Assembly (NCBI GenBank): GCA_023421245.1
Contig: JAEZTV010000001.1
Coordinates: 1-55,959, forward strand
Reading direction: 5' to 3'
DNA: 55,959 bases
From: Bacillota bacterium
GTDB lineage: Bacteria > Bacillota > Clostridia > Oscillospirales > Ruminococcaceae
Positions 34,828-44,711 of the stretch are shown piece by piece (the first letter of the stretch is position 1; each line of letters starts with the position of its first letter). The position numbers were made by a program, and so were the translations under genes. Under the pieces are notes generated by a model that was not told the DNA's origin, did no database searches, and worked only from the letters and a program-made list of their open reading frames with translations.

Positions 34828-36870
34828 TTACCCGTAGACCTCCAAAATTATAAACACGTCAAGCCGCGGCAGGTGAATGCGCGTGCCGTTTTCCGTTTGT
34901 TCCGTGGTTAATTCAGCGCCGCTTTCCGGCAGGCGCGCGCGCAGTCCCTGTTGCGGCAGATCGATGCAGATATCATACATCGGCGCAACGGGCGGCTGCT
35001 CCTGCTGGTTGATTGCCGCAAAATAGGTCTTCTCCTCCTTACGCCAACCGATTATCTCGACAAACTTTGGCGCATTGGATGTAAACTTTAGTGTTTTACA
35101 CAGCGAAGTGATAATATTTTTAAACACACGTCTGCTCATATAGGGGGACAGCATTTCAAGCGGGGCCGCAGCCCAGAAAATCTTCCCTTTGCCCGTGCGG
35201 CGCAGGATTGCAGCAGGATGCCCGGTGTGAATTCCCGGGGGATTGGAATGAATCGCCGCAAACTGCCCGTTGTGCGTGGGGGTATATGGTAACGTCACGG
35301 TCGCAAGCACGGTACAATCGTCACAGGTGGTTTCAACCAGATACTGTTTCATGGATACGGTCAGCGGTGCAAGACGGCTAAAGCCCTCAAATAAATCGCT
35401 GCCTTCGGGGGTGGGGCTCATATAGGTAAAGTCGTGCTCGGTTTGCCCAATGCACTTAACGCCAATCAGCTCTGCCAGACGAGGGTGGCCGATGGGCCCA
35501 CTGACATACAGGCTGCCGCCTGCCTGCACAAACGCTTCGATATCCGCCATCTCGTCATCGCGCATCGCGGCAACGTGCGAGAGTACCAGAACATCCTCTT
35601 TGAGGTTTTTCAGATTGCGGCTGCCCACTACCTCAAACGGCAGATTGTTTTCGCGCAGGATAGAGGCTGTCGCAACAGGTGCCTCCATATAATACTTTGT
35701 GTCAAAGGTCTTGTCGGTAATTTGAATGCCCGTTTCGTTGGGGTCATACTTTGCGTGGGTGGCAAACCACACAGCAACATTGCTTAACAAGTTGCCGCTT
35801 ACATACTGTTCGTAGGGTTTGGTTTGCGCAAACACCGTTTTCATCAGGTCGTGATAAACCTCGGGCACGATTGTGCCATCGGGGTTGATTGCGTCTACCA
35901 GCAAGAACGCCCCGTTATGTACCAGCGCCGTGATGACATGCAGCAGCAGCTCCTCGGCCGATTTTGTCGTAGTGTGCAGCAACAGCTCCGGGTCGCAGCG
36001 CGAGGTATGATATACAAACGGCAGGGCCGCCGTAACATTCTTGTAGTATTTGTTGATAAATGTCTGCTGTAAAAAGCCGCCGTAGTAATCGCCGCTGGCA
36101 CAGTCTACCGCGTCCATCAGGTACTCGCTGCTGGCGTTAATCCACGGTGCAGCAACCATTGAACACTGATGCTCGATGGTAACCTGCGGCTTAATCTCCT
36201 TAACACATTGCGTTGCAAACAGTGCGTATTCCCGAATCCACAGCTCACGGATGTGCTGAAACTCGCGGAACTCCTCGCTCTGCCAGTCAATAACGCGCGG
36301 CATCTCCTTGCCGGTTTGCGCAAAGTACTTTTCCCTGCAATGTGCGCAGTAACAAATTTCGGGGAAGAAGGTCATGTCAAGAAACATCCCCTCAAAATCA
36401 TAGCTGCGGTTGAGCTGCTGCAGCCCTTGCCGGACATAATCACGATATTCGGGATTATTTGGGCACACAATGCCGTAGCGTCCGGTTTTAAAATTCTTTG
36501 TACCCCTGTATTCCCGAAATGTCTTGCCATCGGGTGCAATGCACCGCCAGGCGGGGTGGTTGTCGTATGCCCAGTTGTCAAAGATCTGTGTGAAATACAC
36601 GACAACGGCAATACCCTCGGCGTGGCATAACTCAATCATCTCCTGCAGATAGTCGTGTCCCCCCAGGCCCTTATGCATACGGCCGATTCCCGGGTCTTTA
36701 TAATGGCACAGCCCTGTGTGAGGTTTTGCCTTAACCATAGCCGCCTGCATACCCGCGGCCTTAAGCGCATCGACGTACTGCTTACAGTCAAGCTTTGTCA
36801 AAAACACCTCATTCCAGTCATCGATGTGCATATCCAGCAGATTTCTGCGATAATTTCCCTCAACCCACAT
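34828..36870 (-). CDS. Putative glycoside hydrolase, GHL6-like barrel with beta-galactosidase trimerisation-like domain
   Basis: A 680-residue protein without a signal peptide. Residues 1-330 look like a TIM barrel of the hypothetical glycosidase family GHL6: YVDALKAAGMQAAMVKAKPHTG near 30, YLQEMIELCHAEGIAVVVYF near 75, and FEGMFLDMTFFPEICYC near 155, which has possible catalytic acids. Residues 390-570 resemble the GH42 trimerisation/class-I glutamine-amidotransferase-like domain (FVQAGGSLYVSGPIG). A small beta domain closes it. ATG at 36870 follows AAAGGGG and avoids overlap with the AraC gene upstream. The substrate is unknown; the neighbours suggest an oligosaccharide holding an uncommon hexose. 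Confidence 0.8.
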   Translation of the reverse strand: MWVEGNYRRNLLDMHIDDWNEVFLTKLDCKQYVDALKAAGMQAAMVKAKPHTGLCHYKDPGIGRMHKGLGGHDYLQEMIELCHAEGIAVVVYFTQIFDNWAYDNHPAWRCIAPDGKTFREYRGTKNFKTGRYGIVCPNNPEYRDYVRQGLQQLNRSYDFEGMFLDMTFFPEICYCAHCREKYFAQTGKEMPRVIDWQSEEFREFQHIRELWIREYALFATQCVKEIKPQVTIEHQCSMVAAPWINASSEYLMDAVDCASGDYYGGFLQQTFINKYYKNVTAALPFVYHTSRCDPELLLHTTTKSAEELLLHVITALVHNGAFLLVDAINPDGTIVPEVYHDLMKTVFAQTKPYEQYVSGNLLSNVAVWFATHAKYDPNETGIQITDKTFDTKYYMEAPVATASILRENNLPFEVVGSRNLKNLKEDVLVLSHVAAMRDDEMADIEAFVQAGGSLYVSGPIGHPRLAELIGVKCIGQTEHDFTYMSPTPEGSDLFEGFSRLAPLTVSMKQYLVETTCDDCTVLATVTLPYTPTHNGQFAAIHSNPPGIHTGHPAAILRRTGKGKIFWAAAPLEMLSPYMSRRVFKNIITSLCKTLKFTSNAPKFVEIIGWRKEEKTYFAAINQQEQPPVAPMYDICIDLPQQGLRARLPESGAELTTEQTENGTRIHLPRLDVFIILEVYG

Positions 36871-36934
36871 AACGTAGTTGTCCCCTTTCGAATGTGTATA
36901 GATATTCCGGCCATCCGGAACACCCGTGCCGTGC

Positions 36935-37888
36935 TCAGCCGCTGTAAAATACGGCCGTGTCTGCGGTGCCTCCGTCTGTCTTGAGCGACGCAAACTTGCC
37001 CTTTAGCACGTTGCGCTCCAAAAATTCACTGGGCGTCATCCCCACCATCCGCTTAAACGTCTTGCTAAAGACGTGGATGCTTGAAAATCCGGAGCGTGCG
37101 GCGGCCTCGGTAATATTAACGTGTTCTGTTATCATCAGCCTTTTTGCCTTTTCAATCTTCAGGTTGATTACATAGGTGTGCAACGAAAAGCCAAGGTGCT
37201 CCTGAAACAGGTTGGTAAGATAGTTGGCAGACAGTCCGATGGCCTCAGCAATGGTTTCATTGTCGAGTTCCTCAAGACGATAGTTTCGGTTAATGTATTC
37301 TATGGCATTTTCAATGTGAATCCATGACTTTGAGTTTTTCATATCTCTTATTGAAGTATTTGTCTGGGTGTCTGTTGCGTGACGGAAGTAGATGGTCAAA
37401 AGCTCCATGGCATACGCACGCAGCATAATGGCAGAGCCTGCACACCGCTCGGCAAACTCCTTATCCATCAACAAAAAAGTCTTTTGAATAATATGTTTAT
37501 ATTTTTCGGTGGCAGAGGCGATGAAGATGCTATCGGACAATATCCTCTCGCGTTTGGGTAGGGGAAGTTTTTCTTCACTGTCCAGGCAATCGAGCGATTG
37601 CAAATGCAGGCGGTCCTTATCTTCATAAAAATCAAAATGAAAGATATACTGCACCAGCGGCTCGGAGCCCTGTGAGATGATGATGTGCGTGGCATACGGG
37701 GGAATGACAATCATGTCTCCCTGCTTGAGTGAGTATTTTATGCCTTCAATAATAAATTCGGCGCGCCCTTCATTGATGTAGGTGAACACATTGTCAATGT
37801 CCTGCCATTTACCCGACATATCAAGCGCCCTTTTAATGCGCACCATTCGCACATAGGGAAAGATGTCATGAAATTCTTCAAGATTCAT
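36935..37888 (-). CDS. AraC-family transcriptional regulator with cupin sensor
   Basis: A 317-residue activator. Residues 1-110 form a cupin-like sugar sensor (IIEGIKYSLKQGDMIVIPPYATHIIIS). Residues 205-305 hold two AraC helix-turn-helix units (NETIAEAIGLSANYLTNLFQEHLGFSLHTYVI and NITEAAARSGFSSIHVFSKTFKRMVGMTPSEF). GGGAGG precedes ATG. It is embedded between the transporter and the catabolic genes of the same operon, so it probably activates that operon from the region upstream of 41125 when the sugar is present. Confidence 0.92.
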   Translation of the reverse strand: MNLEEFHDIFPYVRMVRIKRALDMSGKWQDIDNVFTYINEGRAEFIIEGIKYSLKQGDMIVIPPYATHIIISQGSEPLVQYIFHFDFYEDKDRLHLQSLDCLDSEEKLPLPKRERILSDSIFIASATEKYKHIIQKTFLLMDKEFAERCAGSAIMLRAYAMELLTIYFRHATDTQTNTSIRDMKNSKSWIHIENAIEYINRNYRLEELDNETIAEAIGLSANYLTNLFQEHLGFSLHTYVINLKIEKAKRLMITEHVNITEAAARSGFSSIHVFSKTFKRMVGMTPSEFLERNVLKGKFASLKTDGGTADTAVFYSG

Positions 37889-37928
37889 CCTGTCATACCT
37901 CCCAACCGTTTGCTGCTGCGAGCGCGTT

Positions 37929-38762
37929 TTAGCCTTTTACCGCACCCGCCACCATGCCCTGAATAATCTTTTTATTAAACAGGATATACATAATAACGAC
38001 CGGCAATGTCGCCATCACAAGCGCGGACATCAACAGCGTATAGTCAACGGAATACTGTGTCGTAAAGTAGGTCAGCCCCACCGGAACGGTCTTAAGCGCG
38101 TTGTCTTTTACAAGAATCTGCGCAAAGGGGAACTCGTTCCAAACATGCATAAAGGTAAGTATTGTAACTGTAGAAAGAACGGGACGGCACATGGGCAGAA
38201 TGATTGTAAACATGGTTTTAAACACTCCCGAGCCGTCAATTGTCGCCGCCTCCTCCATCTCACGGGGAACGGTACGGACAAAGCTGTCCACTAAAAATAT
38301 TGAGATAGGCAGTTCAAACGCTACATAAGGCAGCAAAAGGGTAAACCATTTGTTTAAAAAGTCAAGGTTTTTAAACTGAATAAACACCGGCACCATCAGC
38401 GCATGTACCGGAACAAGGATACCCAGCAAAAAGATAATGTTGATTGCATTTCGCCCGGGGAAGGCGTAGCGTGATAAAAAGTAACCCGTCACAAACGAAA
38501 GAATCAGCACCAGTATGAGTGATACAAAGCTGTTAAATAAGCTGTTGACCAGATATACGTCAAACCGCGCGTTCAAAAACGCTTTGACATAGTTGTCGAA
38601 GTTGGGGCTTGCCGGCAGCGCCATCGGGCTCATCGCGAATTCCTGCGAGCTTTTCAGTGACGAGTACATTAACCAGATTACCGGGAAGATACACGAAACA
38701 GAAAACAAAAACAGCGGCACATTAACAAAAAACCATGTTACAGCGTGCTTAATTTTACGCAT
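37929..38762 (-). CDS. Carbohydrate ABC permease, MalG type (rare-hexose locus)
   Basis: A 277-residue membrane protein with six hydrophobic segments and the EAA loop MEEAATIDGSGVFKTMFTIILP near 180. It overlaps the end of the MalF-type gene by 8 bases. The gene for the AraC regulator follows 40 bases later. Confidence 0.93.
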   Translation of the reverse strand: MRKIKHAVTWFFVNVPLFLFSVSCIFPVIWLMYSSLKSSQEFAMSPMALPASPNFDNYVKAFLNARFDVYLVNSLFNSFVSLILVLILSFVTGYFLSRYAFPGRNAINIIFLLGILVPVHALMVPVFIQFKNLDFLNKWFTLLLPYVAFELPISIFLVDSFVRTVPREMEEAATIDGSGVFKTMFTIILPMCRPVLSTVTILTFMHVWNEFPFAQILVKDNALKTVPVGLTYFTTQYSVDYTLLMSALVMATLPVVIMYILFNKKIIQGMVAGAVKG

Positions 38763-39642
38763 TCTTCTTCCTCCCCATACTAAACTGGATGATACCCGTT
38801 ATCAAAAAGCTGATGACGAGGATCCCCACCGAGATGGTGGAGCCATACCCAAAGTTTCCGATGCGAAACGTGGTATCGTAGCAGTACAAGGCAAGTACAG
38901 TCGACGCACGCCCCGGGCCCCCATTGGTCATGACAAAGATATGGTCATATATCTTCATGGTGCCGGACGCGCAGAGGATAATCGCAATTTTGAGCGTATC
39001 CCAAATCATGGGCAAGGTGATGTAGATTGACTTTTTCAGTCCCGATGCTCCGTCAATTTCCGCCATCTCAAGAACCTCTGACGGAATACTCGATATCGCA
39101 CCCATTAAAATAACAAGATAAAGCCCTACAAACTGCCACATAACAGGAACAGAAACGGTCGTGAGCACAATGCCTGCATCATCAAGCCATGGCCGGATTA
39201 AATTGTCCAATCCTAAAAGGCGCAGCAGGGAGTTGAGCATACCATATTCGGTGTTATAGATAAACCGCCAAACAAACCCGATAACGACCGGTGCTAATAC
39301 CACAGGAAAAAAGATTACCGTACGGTGAAACTCTTTTAAGCGCAGGGTTTTTGCAGTCATTAAAAATGAAATGAGCAGGGCAATACCTACCTGTCCCAGC
39401 ACACAATAGATGACAATCACAAGATTGTTGCCGGCCGCCTGCCAGAAGATACGATCTCCCAGAAGCGTTTTGTAGTTATCAAGCCCGATAAACTTTAATG
39501 CCCCCAGACCTGCCCATTTGTTTAAGCTATAGTAGACAGTCGTAATCAGAGGCACAAATACAATGAAAATGTAAAGCAGAAAGCTCGGCGCAATGGCGCC
39601 GTATATCATGGGCAGCTTACTGCTATTGCGTTTTGTTTTCAA
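38755..39642 (-). CDS. Carbohydrate ABC permease, MalF type (rare-hexose locus)
   Basis: A 295-residue membrane protein with the EAA loop LEMAEIDGASGLKKSIYITLP near 200. The start codon appears to be TTG at 39642, with AAAGGA and GGGGTG upstream; the next ATG is at codon 12 and would shorten the N-terminus slightly. It forms the channel with the MalG-type protein. Confidence 0.9.
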   Translation of the reverse strand: MKTKRNSSKLPMIYGAIAPSFLLYIFIVFVPLITTVYYSLNKWAGLGALKFIGLDNYKTLLGDRIFWQAAGNNLVIVIYCVLGQVGIALLISFLMTAKTLRLKEFHRTVIFFPVVLAPVVIGFVWRFIYNTEYGMLNSLLRLLGLDNLIRPWLDDAGIVLTTVSVPVMWQFVGLYLVILMGAISSIPSEVLEMAEIDGASGLKKSIYITLPMIWDTLKIAIILCASGTMKIYDHIFVMTNGGPGRASTVLALYCYDTTFRIGNFGYGSTISVGILVISFLITGIIQFSMGRKKNA

Positions 39643-39697
39643 AACACCCCGTCCTTTCCGGTTGTATGAGTGGGCAGGTATCTGGAAAGATGGTCAC

Positions 39698-39727
39698 AGG
39701 GCTTTCGCAGCCATGCACGAAAGCCCT
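39698..39727 (-). other. Intercistronic stem-loop after the binding-protein gene
   Basis: AGGGCTTTCG (39698-39707) pairs with CGAAAGCCCT (39718-39727), 10-base loop, no T-run. It lies between binding-protein and MalF-type genes, as in the other operons. Confidence 0.65.
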
Positions 39728-39775
39728 TGACCCGTAAAGCCAGCATTTTCGAACTGAAATAAGAAAAGAAGCGTA

Positions 39776-41125
39776 TTAGTAGTTGGCTTCCAAAACGCGC
39801 TGGCACTCTTCAGCCATCTGCTGGGGAGTAACCGAACCAATCAAAAGCTCCTGTGTTTTTGCATACAGCTCTTCACCAACAGCGGAAGGCAGCGCAACGT
39901 CGTAGATGGGGGCAAACTTCATTGTTTCAGCAACCTTAAGGTATTTTGCAAACAGCGGGTCTAAGCCTGCCTCATCAACGCTGGTGGTTTTGGATGCTGC
40001 CACAAAGCTCATGGATGCGGCATAGCCTGCATAATCGGAATCGGTAATAGCCTTAATAAATGAAAGTGCGGCAGCCTTGTTTTCGCCGGTAAGCTTTGCA
40101 TTGACACAGTAGCCCCAACCGGCCCCGCCTGCAACGGTATCTTTATCTCCGCCGGCGCCTACTACTTCGGGCATATTAGCAAATTCGGTTGCGTTTTTAA
40201 CGTCCTGGGGTGCATTTGCAATTAAATCGCCCAGCGACCAGGCACCCTCAATGAACATTGCCGCCTTTTTGTTGTAGTACAATGTCTTTTGTTCCATGTT
40301 GTCAATCGAGTTCATGTCCTGGTTAAACGCGCCAATCTGGGCAAGCTCCTGAAACTTGGTCAAGGATTGCACAAATGCGTCGTCGGTAAATTTGGCACCC
40401 TGATTGTTCTTTAGGCTTTCAAACCATTCGCCGGTTACAAAGCGGTAAGAGAAGGTGTTGAACAAGCAGCTCTCGGCAACCCAACGCGCAACGTTACCAA
40501 GTGCAATGGGGGTATATCCCGCATCCTTGAGCTTGCCTATCAGGGTCACCCAGTCGTCATGTACCGTGGGGAAGCTGTCGTAACCAACCTCTTTAAGAAT
40601 TTCGGAGTTATAAGTAATCACCATGTTGGACTGCATCTGGAACGGAAGGGCGTACCAGTGACCGTTGTAAGAGCCATCATAATCTGCGCCTTCCACAAAT
40701 CCGTTATACCAATCGCTGTCTGCCTTTACCTCGTCCTCCAGCGGTATAATCACATTGGCATCGGCAAGCTGCGAAATTACGTCGCCCTTAGCAAGAAATA
40801 CATCCGGCAACGAATCGCCTGCCATAAGCACCTTAAGGTTGGATTCGTAGTCGTCGTGCGCTACAAACTCTTTTACAACCTTAATGCTTGGATTTTCGAG
40901 CTCAAACTTTTCTGCAGCCAAGCTATATGCAGCCGCAGTTCCTTGGTTTTCAGCGGGATTATGATAATGAAGGAACGTAAAGGTTGCGTCCTGTGCCACG
41001 GGGGTATTGTCACCACCGGAAGCATCGGGCACGCTGCTGCTCGGCGCAGATGGGTTACTTGCGCATGCTGCAAGCATTGCAACGACCAGAGTTAACGCAA
41101 TAATCACCGATAAAAATCTTTTCAT
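39776..41125 (-). CDS. Sugar-binding lipoprotein (rare-hexose locus, CUT1)
   Basis: A 449-residue lipoprotein with signal peptide and lipobox MLAAC (Cys21), a Ser/Pro linker, and the family-1 binding fold from ATFTFLHYHNPAENQG. ATG at 41125 follows GGGAGG at 12 bases; a TTG 21 bases upstream lacks its own ribosome site. It leads the operon of permeases, AraC regulator, GHL6-like glycosidase, AlsE-like epimerase, ROK kinase and manA. Ligand unknown. Confidence 0.93.
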   Translation of the reverse strand: MKRFLSVIIALTLVVAMLAACASNPSAPSSSVPDASGGDNTPVAQDATFTFLHYHNPAENQGTAAAYSLAAEKFELENPSIKVVKEFVAHDDYESNLKVLMAGDSLPDVFLAKGDVISQLADANVIIPLEDEVKADSDWYNGFVEGADYDGSYNGHWYALPFQMQSNMVITYNSEILKEVGYDSFPTVHDDWVTLIGKLKDAGYTPIALGNVARWVAESCLFNTFSYRFVTGEWFESLKNNQGAKFTDDAFVQSLTKFQELAQIGAFNQDMNSIDNMEQKTLYYNKKAAMFIEGAWSLGDLIANAPQDVKNATEFANMPEVVGAGGDKDTVAGGAGWGYCVNAKLTGENKAAALSFIKAITDSDYAGYAASMSFVAASKTTSVDEAGLDPLFAKYLKVAETMKFAPIYDVALPSAVGEELYAKTQELLIGSVTPQQMAEECQRVLEANY

Positions 41126-41635
41126 GTTCTGAATAACCTCCCACAATATTTATTGTAATGGCACAACTCCTTGCGCCGGGTTTACCAAATCTGCTCAGAT
41201 TTTGTCATAACCACAGATTATTTTTCATATTCACTATATACTATTGGGTTAAAATACTTTTTCATTTATTCAAAGCTACACAAAAAATAAATCCAATAAA
41301 AGTGAGTTTAAGCGCTTTTTCAGCTAGTTTTTTAGACTATTCTATTTGTAATAGATAGAAATATTACAAAAACCACAATAATATTCGCCATGTTTACAAT
41401 CATTATACCCAGTAATGCGTATTATGTCTTTATCTATTCCTAATGTAATTTGTCCTTATCACGGTTTATGAGTGAATTCAATTTATCAAAAACACCTATT
41501 TGTTCGTCCCTGCGTTTTTATGATGCACATGATACCGCAATAGCTAAAAAGCAACTTTAACGCACCGTCAACAACGTTATAACACTGCGTTTTGCTTACT
41601 GCACAATAAGAGCAGTGCATAAAACACATTTCTTA
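41126..41635 (-). promoter_or_regulatory. Control region upstream of the rare-hexose operon
   Basis: A gene-free, AT-rich stretch of about 500 bases. It holds a palindrome AAATCTG-CT-CAGATTT (41187-41202) in the leader, a second CAGATT 18 bases away (41214), and an AAGCGCTT-centred element (41307-41322) that weakly resembles a catabolite or LacI-type site. TATAGT-like -10 sequences occur near 41240, but no convincing -35. The AraC protein probably binds here. Confidence 0.4.
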
Positions 41636-41685
41636 AAACAAAACAAGCCCACGTTCTGATTATTGAACGTGGGCTTGTTTTGTTT
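41636..41685. terminator. Long terminator hairpin after the GH65/pgmB operon
   Basis: About 21 paired bases (41636-41656 with 41665-41685) around an 8-base loop; the core CCCACGTTC/GAACGTGGG is shared with the terminator at 31924. T-rich on both sides. 41686-41862 holds no gene that I can support. Confidence 0.75.
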
Positions 41686-41862
41686 GGATCCAAGAATGCA
41701 GCTTGTTTTATTTTCACAGAAGTTTACCGGTATGATTGCCGAATTGCGGTGGTTGACGCCAGCCCTGCCGAATCCTTCTTTCTAAAGAAAGCCTTTCAAA
41801 GCAAAACAAACGATCAAAATAAAAACGCCGCATTTACCGATTGTTTCGGCGAAATAAGCTTA

Positions 41863-42513
41863 TCATGCCAAAAGCTCCCGCCAGTCCAGTGTCGGATCAG
41901 CCAAACTCTGTGCATGAAAAGAGGCCTTTGGGTTGCACGCGGCAGGGCCTACACCCAGCGTTTTCATTCCCGCACACCTGCCCGCCTGTATGCCCGCGTC
42001 CGCATCCTCTACCACAAGGCAGTGTTCGGGCGGTATGCCCAGCTTTTGCGCCGCCACTAAAAACACCTGCGGATCCGGCTTAGACCGGGCAATGTCGTTG
42101 CCGTCGGCCACCGCGTCAAACAGCGGTGCCAGACCTGTTTTCTCCAAAATCAGCGGTGTGTTTTTACTGGCACTGCCGATGGCTGTAAGCACGCCTTTTG
42201 CTCTTAAGCCTTCCACCGCATGGCGTGCGCCCCGCAATACATCCGACGGTTTTAACGCCTGCAACAGTTCGACATAATAGCTGTTTTTGCGCTTGGCAAG
42301 CACTGATTTTTCTTCATTGCTGTACCTTTGGCTGCTCTTGTTCAGCACAACCTCCAAGGACTCCATCCTGCTTACACCGCGCTGCAGCAGGTTATCCTCT
42401 TTGGTAAAATTCTTAATGCCAAGCTCTTGCGCCAGCCGCATCCAAGCCAAAAAATGCATTTCATCGGTACGAACCAAAACGCCGTCCAGATCAAAAATTA
42501 CCGCTTTTATCAT
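41863..42513 (-). CDS. pgmB: Beta-phosphoglucomutase
   Basis: A 216-residue HAD-family mutase. Motif I is FDLDGVLV with nucleophile Asp8 and acid/base Asp10; RGVSR near 45 is the hinge/substrate loop, GSASKN near 113 is motif II, KPDP near 144 and VVEDADAGIQAG near 166 complete the active site. It converts beta-glucose 1-phosphate, the product of inverting GH65 phosphorylases, to glucose 6-phosphate. Its start overlaps the stop of the GH65 gene upstream (ATGA). It is the last gene of the operon. Confidence 0.93.
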   Translation of the reverse strand: MIKAVIFDLDGVLVRTDEMHFLAWMRLAQELGIKNFTKEDNLLQRGVSRMESLEVVLNKSSQRYSNEEKSVLAKRKNSYYVELLQALKPSDVLRGARHAVEGLRAKGVLTAIGSASKNTPLILEKTGLAPLFDAVADGNDIARSKPDPQVFLVAAQKLGIPPEHCLVVEDADAGIQAGRCAGMKTLGVGPAACNPKASFHAQSLADPTLDWRELLA

Positions 42514-44711
42514 GACTGCGCCTCCTGTTCATCCACCAAAATAATTTTGGCCTTCTCCCGTGTAATATCCGCGCACAACAGTCTGCCGCCATGCACAAAA
42601 CGAAAGGTAAGCCTTTGCCAATGCTCAGGCAGACAAGGGGTCAAGGCAACCTCCCCTCCCGCGGTAAGGTGAACCCCCCCAAAGCCCTGTGCAAGTGTCT
42701 TCCACGCACCGCCGGCCGCCGCGGGGTGCGTTCCGCCGATGTAAACAAGGCCCGCCCATTGCTTGCCCCCGCCCTTAATTTCTGCGGTCGCACTTTTCAT
42801 AAAAAAAGGATATGCCAAATCCGGTCTTGCAAACCGGCAAGCCAACAGCGCATACATGCATGCGCTGAGAGACGATCCGTGCTCGGTTCTAGGCTCGTAG
42901 TACAGCCAATTTGCGCGCAGAATCTGCTTGTCATATTGTTCATGAAACAGCTCAAGCATTGTCACCACATCGGCCTGCTTGATAATCTGTGTATCGGACG
43001 CAACGCCGCTTCCGCCGCCCCAGTATTCACGTGGATCCTTAATCCGTGCGCGTACCGTGTTAAGGTCGGCATTCTCCAGTTTAAAGTAGCCGTCGAACTG
43101 CTCGATAACCCCATCAGGCCCGGGCCCGGGAAGATACAAGTGCTCTTTTGCATCTTGAATGTTGGCAAGCAGCGTTTGTGCTTCGGTATCCTGTGATACC
43201 AGTTTCCATGCAGCCGGGTGTTTGTTTTGCATCTGCGCAGAGAACTCCAGCGCTGTATCAAACGTAAACATTGCCATATAGTTGGTATATGCGTTGTTGT
43301 TTACCCGCTCGTGGTACTCATCCGGACCGATAACATCATGCAGCTCATATAGCTTTTGGGGCAGTGGCTTTACAAGCAGCGACCAGTAAAAGCGTGCACA
43401 TTCTAAAATCACGCGTATCCCGCCCTCGGATAAGAGTGCCTCGTCACCAGTGTGCTCTACGTAGCGTCGGATGGCCCATACCACGGCGGCAGAAATATGC
43501 ACCTGCTTGTCGCGGAAATAGGTGCGCACCGGCCTGCCCGTAAAAACGTCGATGACGTTATAATCGCTGCAAGCATCTATGCCGCCCTCTTGGCTTTCCC
43601 ATGCGTAAAACGCTCCCTGCCAGCCGTACTGAGATGCCTTTTCAAGCGCTCCGGATAATGTATCTATCCGGTAGCGTATCAGACTTTTGGCCACACTTGG
43701 CTGCGTAAACAGATAGTAGTCGAGCATAAACATCTCACTATCCCAAAAAACCGCGCCCTTATAGGTCTGGCCTGAAAGGCCCCTGGCCGCGACCGAAAGC
43801 GCCTTGCCGCCGCGCGGCGCAATGCAGCCAAGATGGTACAGCGAATAGTTTATCGCCCGTTCGGCCTGTGCGTCGCCTTCAATTCGCACCTCACTGCAAC
43901 GCCAAATTGTCTCCCATGTGCTGCGGCTCTTTTGCAGCTCCCGCTTGTAGCTCGAAACGTCCAACCCCGCCAAGGCTGCCGCCGCGGCAGACACGGGGTC
44001 GCCGGTATCGTTTGTGGTGTGCACACTGCACAGCGAAATCAACTCCGCATGTTGTCCCGCTTTCAGCGCAACCGTCCAGCGGTTTCCTGCGCATAGGGGT
44101 TCGGCTTCAAACCGCCCCGCCGACGCAAAAAAATCGCGCCGCGCCACCGCTACCGCCTTTTCCTTTTGTCGGGTAAAGGCAGCGCATATCGTCATACCGT
44201 CTTGCTGCGAGAATAAAACCTCGCTGTAGTGCGGACCGTTTATATCCCACACATCGGCATCAATGCCCGCAAACAGCTCTGCCTGCATGTCACTGTGCGC
44301 AGTAATGGTATAACGCATCCCCATAAAATGAGGGTTTGCCATACTCACAAAGCGTTCTGACTGCACAACTATCCCCCCCTGCGGCAGCCGCCATAGGGTT
44401 TTTCGCGTTACTATACCGGCTCGGTAATTCAGTGCACGAAGATGCTCCACGGGTAAAAGGCGGGCGGGGTGCAGCTGCAGCCCGCCCGCCTTGACTGTCG
44501 TATAAAACGGATTTGGCGCGTTTAAAGGTTCGCGCCATCCATCGCCTACCCGATCAAAGATACCTGCCAGATTCACCGCGGCCAGCTGCTGCTTACTGTC
44601 TTCTTCCAGCGTTCCGCGCACACCTAAGTATCCATTGCCGATCAAAAAGCGATTTCCGGTATCCGCAACCGCTTCTGCCGAATACCCTTGCTCAGACAAC
44701 ACCCAGTTCAT
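42510..44711 (-). CDS. GH65 alpha-glucoside phosphorylase 2
   Basis: A 733-residue cytoplasmic phosphorylase. The N-terminal beta-sandwich (to about 265) is followed by the (alpha/alpha)6 barrel, with the GH65 acid in GPDEYHERVNNNAYTN (Glu465), and a C-terminal beta domain. GH65 enzymes phosphorolyse alpha-linked disaccharides (maltose, kojibiose, nigerose, trehalose or glucosyl-rhamnose) to beta-glucose 1-phosphate. Linkage cannot be told from sequence by eye. It overlaps both neighbours by ATGA, so the two phosphorylases and the mutase are translationally coupled. Confidence 0.93.
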   Translation of the reverse strand: MNWVLSEQGYSAEAVADTGNRFLIGNGYLGVRGTLEEDSKQQLAAVNLAGIFDRVGDGWREPLNAPNPFYTTVKAGGLQLHPARLLPVEHLRALNYRAGIVTRKTLWRLPQGGIVVQSERFVSMANPHFMGMRYTITAHSDMQAELFAGIDADVWDINGPHYSEVLFSQQDGMTICAAFTRQKEKAVAVARRDFFASAGRFEAEPLCAGNRWTVALKAGQHAELISLCSVHTTNDTGDPVSAAAAALAGLDVSSYKRELQKSRSTWETIWRCSEVRIEGDAQAERAINYSLYHLGCIAPRGGKALSVAARGLSGQTYKGAVFWDSEMFMLDYYLFTQPSVAKSLIRYRIDTLSGALEKASQYGWQGAFYAWESQEGGIDACSDYNVIDVFTGRPVRTYFRDKQVHISAAVVWAIRRYVEHTGDEALLSEGGIRVILECARFYWSLLVKPLPQKLYELHDVIGPDEYHERVNNNAYTNYMAMFTFDTALEFSAQMQNKHPAAWKLVSQDTEAQTLLANIQDAKEHLYLPGPGPDGVIEQFDGYFKLENADLNTVRARIKDPREYWGGGSGVASDTQIIKQADVVTMLELFHEQYDKQILRANWLYYEPRTEHGSSLSACMYALLACRFARPDLAYPFFMKSATAEIKGGGKQWAGLVYIGGTHPAAAGGAWKTLAQGFGGVHLTAGGEVALTPCLPEHWQRLTFRFVHGGRLLCADITREKAKIILVDEQEAQS

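Noticed and set aside
41307..41322. Catabolite-repression (cre) site near AAGCGCTT
   Set aside because: The spacing between TG and CG is longer than the cre consensus; kept only as a weak element in the control region.
31636..41690. CCCACGTTC/GAACGTGGG shared by two terminators as a mobile repeat
   Set aside because: Only the stem core is shared and both sites end operons, so a common terminator style is enough to explain it.
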